From assembly GCF_000972845.2 (NCBI RefSeq), contig NC_040028.1, positions 13,700,871 to 13,764,870 on the forward strand: 64,000 nucleotides of DNA, given 5' to 3'. This document shows, one piece after another, positions 11,701 to 24,400 of this stretch (the first letter of the stretch is position 1; every line of letters begins with the position of its first letter). Source of the stretch: Larimichthys crocea. Its lineage: Eukaryota; Chordata; Actinopteri; Sciaenidae. The notes beneath the pieces are model-generated. The model saw only the letters and a list, made by a program, of their open reading frames with translations. It searched no databases and was not told the DNA's origin. Position numbers and translations under genes: made by a program.

Positions 11701-14700
11701 AAAGAACTGACTTAGTAGTTTTTATATAGCAGAAAAACAGACTTCTCTGACCAGTAAGCGCATTTAATAATCACAACTATGCTTTATCCTATTTGTTTAT
11801 AGTGTATATCATATACTAAATGCCTTATTTATGGGAATGTAATTCTGTAATTAATCAATTAATTAAGACTGTCATTTAATCTTTGGTTATTGTCGTGAAT
11901 GTCTAAACTTTTGTTGCTTGAATTGATGAAAAATTGAGAGGGAGCTTCGACCAAAATCCATAATATTACCTGGGAATGAAATCCTGGTGTGAACCTATAT
12001 TATTATAATTATAATTACAATACATTTACTCAGACATAAAAGTAATACATTTCTTGGTGAGGAATATAGTTTGTTGCATGCTATCAGTTTTACATTCACA
12101 TAGTTTGCTCTAAAATATGACTTCTTTGCTTTAAGATATGAAACTATGCTATATGAATGAGATGAATTCACACATAAGTCATACATAAGTGATGGAAATT
12201 TCTAATATTGCTTAATCAAAGATGTTTTTAGCCATAATAAACAAAGAAATTGTAGCCTACCTCCTGTTCTTACCAAAGAAGAGATCCAGATGAAAAGTGC
12301 ACAAGAGAAAGAAAGCTCTTTTTAGAATCTTGTAGGACAGCATTTCTATAATAATTCAGTAAAATCAGAAAAATCTGTTTGGTATCAAATCCAGTTACAA
12401 TAGCAGGATGATGATGATAATGCTGGTGATCCTGTTTATTTACCGTGTTCATATCGATACCATTGGTGTAGGTCCAGGAGTGCTGGAAGTATTCCTCCAG
12501 CCTTTGCCTCAGTGGGTTGGGAATCTGATGAAAGCGTATGAACTCCTTCACCCGTAACATCTGAGCATGATAGCGGGCCGTACCAGAGTACAACCTCTGG
12601 ATGATGGCAGAGACGTTTCCAAAAATACTGGCATACATGAGGGCTGAAATACCGACAATGAGACACACTGTTAATCTGAACGAATGCTGCTATAAATCAA
12701 AGTTTAATTCTTCTCCCATTTTAAGTTCCATGCCAGGTGAAAAAACAAAATTAAGCTATGCTAAAAGGAAATAAAAAATCTGTAACATACTCACAGCCAA
12801 TCAACATGACACAGATGGAAAAGATCTTCTCTGAGTTGGTGTTTGGGGAAACATTTCCAAAGCCCACACTGGTCAGACTGCTGAAGGTGAAGTAAAGGGC
12901 TGTGACATACTTGTCCTTGATAGAGGGACCAGAGCTGGGATCGCTGTAGTTGTATCTCTTTCCTATGGACACGCCCAGATTGTCCAGCCACCCAATCTTG
13001 TGCTCCAAATAGGGCTTTTCCACATTGCCGATGGCGTACCATATACAAGCTAGCCAGTGGGCAATGAGGGCGAAGATGCACATGAGCAGCATCAGGACTG
13101 CAGCGCCGTACTCAGAGTAGCGGTCCAGTTTTCTGGCTACACGCACCAATCGCAGGAGCCTAGCTGTCTTCAAGAGGCCAATCAGAGTGGTAGTCTAAAC
13201 AGAATATACAGCAGTAGTTTGGATGTTAATATGTCAGATTATTCATACTGTGACAACAGTTTAATACAATAACATGCATCTCATTTAAGTATTGGACATT
13301 TGTCATGCAGTTCTCTCATCAATCTTTTGTATTCTATCTATGTTCACTTTGTTTGCAACACATCTAAAGTTGTGACAAATTGTAAGAGTCACTTCACAGA
13401 CTGAGGTGATGACTATGTTGTAGCAATTCCCCACAGTTCTTTGGTCAAAGGCAAATGAACACAGGAGTGAAGACAGGAGCAGTCCACAGATAAATCCTCA
13501 TTTATTCAACACCCAACAGGAAACAACAATCACTCAATGAGTCCCTGGGAGTTTGTTGCCTCTTCCGTGTCATCGAGAAGTGCTTTAGCAACACTAACCA
13601 CCATTCCCATTAGCGCGGCCATTTATCTACCTGACAATTACCGAATGACCTTTGAAAATGAAGTTAAAGTCTGCAAGTCTGAGAGAGGCCGTCCTCCCTA
13701 ATGTTGTATTTAATCTTTATTTTCTGGAGACAAATGAAAAACAAAACCATTCTGGCGTTTTGCTCATTCTGTTTCTGTACTGAATGAAGTTAATTTGTTG
13801 TATTTCATGAGTGGATTCATTTTCGGAAAGACTAACGTCTCACTATATTTTCTTACTATTGTGGAACCATTCTTTGTATTTATATCTCTTTGTTACAACT
13901 GTGCCATAAGCCGGGATTTGTGCTAAGCAGAGTCAATAAAAGCTGACTGAAAGCAACCTTTATTTTTTCAACATATTCTAACTATACTGTGGACTTTCTG
14001 CTTTCTTCTTAACCTTCCTGAATGAGTTTGAACAATATAATGTAAAACTCTAAAACTTGTTTCTAATGCTAATGTGTACTTGACGCCTGGGCGCTCAAAT
14101 AAGCCATCTGTAATGGCATCTACCTGTCAATCAAGCGGTCACACTGTTAATTATGTGCAACTTGGAGCCTTAATATCATCTGAACCAGTGAGTTAAACAA
14201 AATAATCACCACCCTCTCACAGGTGTTATGGTCACGGAAATAAAACATGTTTATTTCTGCTGTATAGTTGGACATTTCGTAGAATGACTCACTTCTGCAG
14301 CCAGCACCAAGTGGACGCTTGAGGAATTACAGTTTTTAGCACTTCCGCATTGACCTTTCTGTGTAGGATTGGTATGTTAAAGCCTCACACTGACACAAAT
14401 GTGAGGTATAAAATATGTGCACACATATTTGTGAAGTTAAATGGATGATCCGGATTTTGTGCGCTTCTCTGATCATATATAGACCTTTTTACTGCTGCAT
14501 TTATTACTCATCTAACAACACTACAACAAACAATTAGGACAATCTAAACAGGAAATATTAAATCTGGCCTTTAAAATCATATTGGTTAAACCTACAAGCA
14601 CACTGCGCTCTTCAATCTAATGAAAGTTATGTTCAATTAAGTCTTAAATGTACCTGCACAAGCAATTATGTAACACAGCTGCGCTCCCCTCCCCTCCCTG

Positions 14701-15458
14701 TGTTCCTCTCTAATGGGAACTCTCTCTAATGTTTAAGGGGTTCAAGTTGGGACAAAGCACTCAACTTCTTTTCCACCGCGTTCACAGTGAAACAGCTTGA
14801 AATGTTTTTTTTTTTTGTTTTTTTAATTTCTATAATTATTATTATTATGGTTAACAAAACACGACACGGTGCCAATTTTACATAATGCCTCTCACAGTAC
14901 GTCTAATCTTCTGGCAGGGCAGAGTTGTTTTGAAAGCAACAAGACATTGATTGAAATCTATTTCAAATATGTTTCTCTGCTCTAATCAAAAGGTTTGCTT
15001 AAGTGCTTGTAGGTTAAAAACAACTTATTAAGCTGCTAAATTAAATGAGCCTTGTGAAAACCATCTGCCACTGTCTCAGTTGCTTTTATTTTCTGAATGA
15101 GAATGCAGTTGGGCGGAACTTTGTGTGTTCAGTCTGAAAACCATAAAACAAAGCTGGAAAGCTATAAATGCAACCGATGTATCAGGATGTAATCAGGGTA
15201 CATATGCTGTCCTATTTATAGACCTGAAGGGGAAGTGACGAGTTTTCCCCGTCAGTTAATTTATGAAATATAAATCAAGTTAATAGTGTTGAACAGTCAT
15301 GGTTTTCAGTGATTTCCCTGAGGCGAAAATTATGTTTTACGCACAACTTGACACGCAGATTCGCCAGGATTGTTTTGTGATTTGTTCTCGTGAGAGAAAC
15401 CAACGTCCATTTTTGTTTTGATTTGTTGTCATTCACTGACTCAGCAGCAAAAGCAGCC

Positions 15459-15494
<36 letters not shown>

Positions 15495-18400
15495 GTAGTG
15501 GAAAAGATGATTATGGTTTATAATCAGGAGCTTTTCTGGTGTAATGGAGTGCCTACAAAGAACGATAAAGCACTGAAGTGGATCCAGAGCCTGAGGGGAC
15601 ATATCCTACCAACAAACAAGCCAGCAGGCCTGGCAGCCAGCCTACCAATGGCCATCTCACATCTGCATGTAAGCTGTGCACACAGCCCTGTTGGCCTGCT
15701 CCTCACATAAATGCATCATTGATTGCCATTTGGTAAGCCATTAATCCGTGTAAATGGATTCTAGAATGAGGACCATTCAAAAAAAAAAAAAAAAAGAGGA
15801 AAAAAAACAAACAAACATGCAATTTAAAGTAATCCTTTCAGAGCAGAGACAGAAAGATTCAGGCTTTAAGTAGTGGCCCAGGGGCACAAGTCTGGACTAA
15901 ATGGATCACAGTGCAAGCATGGCTAGCACGATGTGCAGTAAACAAGGAAGGAAAACAGGTAAAAACCTATACAGTAGAGATAACTTACCTCATCTGATCC
16001 TGAGCCAAAGATAAGAAGGTCAAAGGGGATCGCCGCCACCATGTCTATAAGGAACCAGCCTTTAAAGTAATGGATTGCTATCTTAGCTGGATCGCTGACC
16101 ACCTCCTCGTTCTGGTTCACGTAAGTGGTCCTGAAGTTTATGAGGATGTCAATGATGAACATGATGTCCACCATTAAATCCACTACATTGAGAGGGCTGC
16201 AGGAGTATCCACATTCACGCCTCTTCTGCTCCCCTTGGTCATTGAGAAGAAAAGCAGCAGAGTAAGGGGTGAGGATTGCTGTGTAGATGACCAACAGCAG
16301 GATTAGCCAGTCCCACACAGCTTTGAAGGGGCTGTAGTGGAGGATGGTGAACTTGTCGATGCGCGCTGTCTGGAGTTTATACTCTGGTAGCACATCAGCT
16401 CCAAGTGACAGGACCTGAAGGAGTATTAAGAGAGGGTCAGAGCAGTAAGGGAAACCACCTGATTACACCACTTGATGTGCGCTTAAAAACTCTTCAGTGA
16501 TGATGAAAACTTTTTCTGCCATCTGTCTAAATTTATAATGCCGGTGTTTCCCTTTGTGGTACAAAGAATCTGTTTGCTGATCATCCTTCTGACAGTTTGA
16601 TCAAAGACACCTTGATGTACTTAATTTTTATGGTAATTACCGCTGAAGCTCACTAGGAAATTTAGCTTACAGACTTCAAGGACTGATTTGACAGCAGTGG
16701 TGACACTAATGTGAGTGCTTTACAGTCAAACAGTATTAAGTAAAGGCAGCCACTCTAGTATGACAAGTAGATTGCCTATGACCTGGCACCATGAATAATG
16801 TGACTGCAACTGACTCGTTCCACATTTGCAAGAGGTACACTCTGTACTTAAAAAAAACTGTAAGCACTTTACTGTGCAGGTGATAAATTGGAGAAAAAGT
16901 GTATAATGATATTTAATTACAGATATTTTGGGTGAGTAAACACTGGTTTTAATTGCCCCACATGAATAAACTCACTAAATTATTCAGTGTGTGCTCCTGA
17001 AGGCCAAGCTGTCCCCTGTTGCTGGCTTAATAAGCAGTGGCAGACAAAGAGAGAGGGCTCTCTTATGGCAGAAAATAGTGCAGAAGTGAGGATGAGGGCA
17101 GCAGGTCCTTCTCTTCATTTCAGCACATTCCTCTATCTTCAACACATGAATTATAGATTTGTCCATGCTAGCAGTCAGAAAGTAGATGCAGTGTTCACGT
17201 CTCAGTGGTGTCTCCAAACTAAAGTGAGCAGGGAGGGAGATCATTTAATCATGACGATAGTTTGCCTTAATTTATGAATGAGAAAGCTCTGTTGAAAGAA
17301 GTTTGAATATAAGGTTTCCTGGCCTCTGTTGTCCCTAACGTTGACGTACAAGTACTACGTACACGCAGTATTGTTTTTCCGTTGTAGTGTGACCTACAAA
17401 CAGTTTTAAAAATTTGCTCTCCGTGGCAGTTTATACCCAGAGAATAAAAGAAATGTTAGTTTACAGAATGATTCAAGTTTATATCGGCTATCTAATCAAA
17501 GATGAATCATGGGTGATCATTAATCAAATGTTGCAATGAATGCCTGTACTCTCAGCCGCCCTTGGCAAGCTGGCATCAGCTGTGCTGCTAGTCTTGTCAG
17601 CAGGGAATTCTGCCACCAGGTAGCCCTTGTTTCAGCCATATGACAGGAAGTGTTGGTCCTGCTGCATTGTCCTTGAGCAAGAAACTAGATCCCCGCTAGA
17701 ATGAACCTGCATTTGGGCTTGCAAGTAAAAAGATTTTAAGGAGGATCAGTGGAGTGTCATTGTTCTCTCTTTCAGAAACATTGACCCTGACAAGTAGGAA
17801 GTTTAACCCTTTTTTTCAACATCATTCCCCACTTTCTGTGCAATTAAGAATTCTCAACTATCCCTTCATTCTTGTGCTGTGTATCAGTGTATCACACTAT
17901 CCCACAACTCTCATTGATGGCACCTTTTATTGAGAAGTATTTTAAAATGACCCACTGCAGACGCTACAGGATGACGGGCTACTAGCAAAGACATGGTTTA
18001 TATGGTTCAGAATAAGCAACACCGAACAAAGTTGAACTTCCTGGCTCACCTGTGTGACTTTTTCTGTGACGTTGTGAGTTCTGTCTTTGACCTTTGGTGC
18101 TATGATGGCCGTCTCGGATGTTGGCGGAGAGTGAGTCTTCTTATCAGTCCCCTCAGAGAAGTTGAGTGCAATCAGAGGGATCTTGTTGATGGTGCTATAC
18201 TTGTTGATATTGGAATCAGAGGTAGAGCCGAGCAGGCTGGACTTCACGTGATTATAAGGGGCTGGTGGTTTAGAGCAAATAGCGGGCATGTTAGCACCGA
18301 TTTCAACTGTATCCATTGACATGAGTTGAAAGCTTAGCTTAAGAACTAAAGCACATAATATAATAATGATGTCGGTTTTTGGTTCTGCAAGCATGGACTT

Positions 18401-21400
18401 ATAGGAACGCTTCACTGACTTTAAAACAAAGGAATCTACTACAGTTCAGCCGGATTATGTTGTTGAAAATTGAGTCGGGTACTGAGAACTGTACTTGGCT
18501 GCAAATTACAACCAATTAGAAATTCAGAGGAACTGGTGATTTATTTAAAAACACAAACCTTTCAGTTTTTTTTTCAATGTTCCTCAAAGCAAAGTTTTGA
18601 CCTATGGCACTTCTTTTTTCATCACTGGTTACACATGCATCAACGCACATGTGTTAACAGTATGGTGGACTGGAGCAAGTGCATCTCTTGCTAAAATCAT
18701 TTTATAGGAAATGTGTCTCTGTGACCTGAACACAATTTTAGTATATAGACAGCAAATAACTACTACACTATCATACACAAGCATACATTCATGCAGGTTG
18801 ATCTAAAAGCAATGCTTTGATTAGTATATGATGAGAGCAGATATGAGCCTTATATTATCACATTATATGACTGCTGATGTGACTATAATCACCACATCGG
18901 TGTGAGTATACAACCATTACACGTAACCTAGTTAAGTGCAGTAATCCCTCTCAACCCGTCCACCAAAAGTGGATCTGTGAAGAGCATTTATGCTGATTGC
19001 CTTTTTTGAAAGTCATGCTCCAAAACAAGCAGTGAAATCATGGGCAGAAATACATGATTACCTCTGACATGGCTACCATTGTCTAAAGGCAGCATTTTGT
19101 GGACAGGGCAAATAAAGAAAGAAACATTTTAATACAACTATAAACATTGAAGAACAGATGAGAAGAGCAAAGATAAAGTAAAGTTAATTAAACATAACTT
19201 TTGATGACCAAATCTGTGTGCATTGCGTTTGCTGACCCCGGTGTTAACATTCGTCTGAATTCTAATGCAAACTAAACCATAATGTGATTGTTGGGCTGTA
19301 GCACTGTAGGCCTATTGTAATACATACCTTCACTTGTATGACGATCCCTGAAAGTGGAATTGGAGTAGCCTTCAATTTCATGGACGGATGACGCCCGCCT
19401 CATGCTATTGATGCTGCCTCTGGGGAAGGTGTTCGACAGGGTGGTGGTGGTCTGGTGCAGCTCTGTCTGGTACAGCTTCTCCCAGGGGAGTTTAGGGGAC
19501 GAATGGTCAACTGGTTCAGGACCGATGCTAGCTTGGGATGAGTGGTGGCTAGAGCATATGAGGCCATGCGTGTCATTGGCCTCAATGGGACTGCAAAGGC
19601 TCTTAGTGGGTGAGGGGAAGTTCTGCAGGGCCACCGAATCCTCATTCTCTTTGGGTGAGTCCACCATCACAGCATCTGGGTCCTCTTGTGGAAGAGATTG
19701 CTTGTTGGTATTCATTAGGCTCAAAGCGGCCTGGCGGAAGCGAAAGAATCTGCTCCTCCCTAGAAAATGGGGAAAAATTGAGAAGCATCGTCATGTTTTT
19801 TTTCGGACTCAAAAATCCAAAACTTCCAAGTAACTAACCCTAATCCTAGATTAATTTACTACTGACTGTATGATAATGTATTATTATATCAGTTTTACCT
19901 TGTAATATTGATCATTGGTCATTTTTTGTTTTTTTTGGTACTACATTGGTAAAACGAAAAAGTATATAGTGGCCCATCATGGAAAAAAGTCTGCTAATAA
20001 ATAGACTGTAATTGTCCCCAGGCAAACATGGCACAGAAATTATTATAATGAAGCGTCAATATTTTATTAACAAAGCTGTGTTTAACAGAACATTACATGC
20101 CCTAATGTTAAATATTGTCTGTGTTAGGAAATCAGTGAACTAAACCATGAAAATGAAGACAAATTAAAAAGATCTGGTTTGGCCACATTGCAACATATCT
20201 CCTTTCAGTGCCCATGAGAATGAGAAAGAGCAGACTGCACAGTTGCTTTATTTTGCCTCAATGATTTGAGACAGGAAGGCAATTTTTTAGCCACATTTTC
20301 AGAATGGACTCAGTAGCAAATGTTAACGACCTCCAGGGACAGAGCGAAAGTTTTGGATCATTAACAATAGAATAGAGGGTGAAAGCGAACCTTGCCTCAC
20401 TCATGAGGCACCCATCTTTCAGCACCCTCCTTACATAACGTCACATGCCATCTGTTTCCATTCCCTGGCCAAATGTGCTGATGTTACAACTATAGCAGCT
20501 TACAATAGAGCCGTGACACTCAACAAGTTTCCTGGAGAGGAACCTAATGATATCCTGAGCTGAGATATGGACAACCTTTCTGTCTGTTCTCCGCAGGGAG
20601 AGATTGCGTCATCTGTGCTGTTGCGCTGGCTAAATGCTTATGTAATACCTATATGACATATTTTAGTAGTCGACCTCACAACAGTCAAGTAAGATTGTAA
20701 CTAGAGTGCCTAAAGTAAAATGTCATTGTTGTGGTGTATAAATGATCACAACTGACTTAATCACCAGCACACATACATTACTAAAAATATATTATGGTAA
20801 TACACAGATAAGTTATACATTATCCAGTACTATAAAGCTTTAAATATCCATATTTGACTTCACTTTTTCAGTTGGAATAAAATGAATCTTACCAGATACC
20901 TCCAACACAGACATTTCCATTAGGTGTTTATTGCTAATTAGTAAATATTAGTATGCCAAAATGTTCAAATAAAATGGTAAACATGGTCAACATTATACAT
21001 GCTAAACATCAGCATGTTAGAGCATGTTAACATGTGATGTTAGCATTTGTTAACCACAACTTTAGCTTCACAAAACTTGAATTTCTCAACCTGTAAAGTG
21101 AGTAAACAGTAGTCTGAACAACCAGACATGACATTACTCATTCAGGAAGCTTCATAGATTCTATTGATTCGTCGGGTGTCTGAGCATTTTAAACATCTTG
21201 GTTTTTCCACACCTCGTTGTCACATGAGGGTCATGTGAGATTTATCAGTTACATGTATGTAAAGAGATTAGCAGCCCGCGAGGGAATATCAAGGTGACAT
21301 TGAAGGCTGCTGATAAGAGGTGATGCAGCAGACCATCCTTTGTTCAAGGCTGTTCCAATTTAAGATGGATTGCACCTCCATCAAACTTTTTTCCTTCTGT

Positions 21401-24400
21401 TTCACATTGGTTTCTCAAAGGAGTGTCCCTTATTGATGTTCATACATAGATAGACTGCTGAGACTTGACCTGAACAGTTATCCCTCCAATATTAGATCAT
21501 ATTGGGTTTGTTCACCGGTTGTTTTGTCTCACTGACGTATGGGTCTTGGTTTATGGTCATTAAAGTGGACAGGTATCTGCCTTTGTGTGCTGTTGTTGTT
21601 GCTGCTCTGGAGTCTTGCTGCTATTTCACACGTTGATTCAGGGGACGCTGATGACTCACACACACTGTCATAAGATCTTAACAGCTCAGATGTGGCCTGA
21701 AGTGTGTGACTTTTAAGTGTGATTAATCGAGAGGTTCACCTACTTAGGACTTCCTACTAGTGAGTAGACTGATTAAATCTCTTGGTTCACGTCGAGCAGT
21801 TGTCTACGGTTAAATATTATTAAATAACCTATTACCTGGATGACTGAGAGGGGGGCTGATTTCCTCTAGTGCTGAAAGAAACATGTTGACCTATCCTCAC
21901 CAAAATATGTTTATTCTTGTTACTGGGATGGTTTACAGCTGAGGGTGAAGAGTTGAGGATGAGGACCAGTACTGTTTGTACTCTTGGTGGATTATCGCCC
22001 TTTGAACTGTATGCAAGTTGCTGCTTCAAGGAAAAGAGTTGAAGTATCTTGGGGTCTTGATCACAAGTGAGGGTAAGATAACATTGATGCAACATAAGCA
22101 GGGTTACGGACTTTGTATCTTATTATTATATTATATTATTATAAAAGTAGAGCAGAGCCTGAAGAGGAAATTCTTGATTTACCAGTTGATTTATGTTCCA
22201 GATCCTTGATCAGCTATGCTCATGAGCTGTGGGAATTATTTTAGGCAATGAGATTGTGGATACAAGCACATGGATGGGTGTTTGGGTTCATCCTCTCCAT
22301 ATGAAGAGGAAAGAAGTCTGTGTGGACCTGTTGATCCTTTATATTTAAAAAAATGTAGCTTGACTGGGCCTCTAATTTGAAAATTTGTTCAATTTTATAG
22401 ACAAGATTGCAAATTCAGATTTGTATATTTACTCCGCAACTTAAAAGTGGAGCCAGTGTTCAGTTTGTCCGACATCTATTGACATAAAAGGCTCATTTTA
22501 GGGTAACAAAACTCAAATATTATTATTTTCAAGTGATTATACGCCATTGAAAACATAGTTAAGCATTTAATATTCCATTTATATCATATTCTGTAATCTT
22601 TCACCCTGAACCTTTGAAGAATTCAAAGAGAATAGTGATGGGGAACCTTTACAATCAAAGTCTTACTGTATTGTACAATGTATGTTATGCACCCAGTTGT
22701 GGATGCAAGAGTAAAACAAAAGTCTCTGTGCACTGAGCAGTGTATCTTTTTCGCAGGGTAATTTCTAACTATTGTCTCTGGTTGCCTTGAAGGCATGTTG
22801 AGGTTGCTGAATGGGGTGTTCTAGATGGCAGCTCAGGGAAAAAGGGATTACTCTCTTCCAGGCTCAATATTGTGCTAGTTGACACCTGCAGGCTTATTGC
22901 CTGCTGTCAGCACCAGATCATAATTAGCCCCCCAATGTCCAAAAATCACTTTTCACAGGCTGCTACACTCGAATATATGGCCAGGCTATTTGGAAATGTT
23001 CTCACTGATAATTTCAGGTTAAAAAAAAAAGCAGTGACTGTCAAGGTTCTTCCTCTGCCAGTGAGACAATTCTGTCATTCTGGTTTAAAGGCCTGATATT
23101 GTAATTTGTAAGAGTTGCTGCATCTAGTTATGGTCTGCATGCTGTTAATGTAATGTATTTGTGATACAGATATTAAAAAATACAGAACACGTGGTGTGTA
23201 ACAGTCACTATTTGCACATAATATAGTCTGACACCATGCAGCTTCATGACAAAATTGTTATCATCAGTGTTTAAACCCTCATTTAAGTAAGTAAACATAA
23301 AATTATATGATTATGCCTTGGTGTTACCTAAGCACAAAGACAAAAACAGTGGTAAGGTCATACTTTAAGTGTGATGTGTGCACGTAGTCAAGACTATTTG
23401 TAATGTAAAGTCACATCATATGTTTATCTGCCCCATCTACCCACAGATCCCCCCACTGAAGCGCTGTCACAAGCACTCAGCTCTGATTAACAATGCTAGC
23501 AACGGACACAGGCACTCACTCACACATGAACAGATAGGCACATGCGTGCGCATATGCACGCACTTAAAGCACACACACATATACAGACAATAACAGCACA
23601 AGCCGAATGCCAGTGCCTTGAAGGAATTCATGCTGAGTGAAGTGGATCGCTGAGCTCCGGTCAGAGAAGAGATGCTGAGTGCCTCCAATCAGAGAGGAGC
23701 TGGAATGTCTCATTGACATTTACACCTACTGACACACATCCAAATAAAAAATGAGGGTGCAGTGCATGTATGCATGTATGCATGCACTGTATACCTTCTC
23801 CCAGAAGACAAGGACGGTAAAGAATTAAACATATTTTTTACAAGTTATGATTACGTAAGCAGAGCACTCCAACTGTATTGTCCTGGCAAACTAAATAATG
23901 CAGACTTTTTGGGAAAAACAGGAGCTGGAAGCAAGAAGAAACATGACTGGAGAGTTACACTGAGCATGTCAGGAATCTAAATCTCTAGTGCTTAATTAGT
24001 GTCTAACAGATGTAGAGGGTTATTTTAATGAATTATCTCAATTACAGCACACTTATACAACTGCCCTTTGTCAAAAGAGCGAGGGATTAGCTGTTTAAGG
24101 AATGGCGCCATCTCGGAAAATGTGCACAGGTTTCATTTGGAGGAAAAAAATGTGACAGATGCAATGCCGTGCATATTTCTTTGGTAGCCAGATTCTTTTT
24201 TAGCTCGAAAATACTGGCGTGAAATGACAGAATTTAATTTGTTCCATAGCAATGATTTTTTTTTTTTAGGTACTTCTATATCATAGTAAGGAGAGAACAG
24301 CATGTTAAATACTCACTTTGATCTGACTTTGTAGGGGACGTTGGGCTTATCTTCTCCGTGGAGTTGTCGCTCTCCTCATCCAAGACGTAATCAAAATTCA

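Larger units (their letters stand above)
19760..24316 (-). other. kcnh7 intron 3, repeat-bearing
   Basis: 4557-nt intron carrying a fish interspersed repeat (20910-21075), a LINE remnant (21936-22310) and a partial family A element (22450-22615). A purine-pyrimidine alternating near-palindrome lies at 23760-23789. Confidence 0.9.

Noticed and set aside
16415..18049. An ERG1b-like alternative first exon
   Set aside because: The only sizeable minus-strand frame (16984-17244) lacks the expected basic N-terminus and a suitable donor joining to exon 6.
19402..19833. 143-residue plus-strand open frame
   Set aside because: Antisense shadow of kcnh7 exon 4.
22018..22209. 63-residue plus-strand frame as a gene
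   Set aside because: It is part of the decayed reverse-transcriptase fragment, with disrupted flanks.
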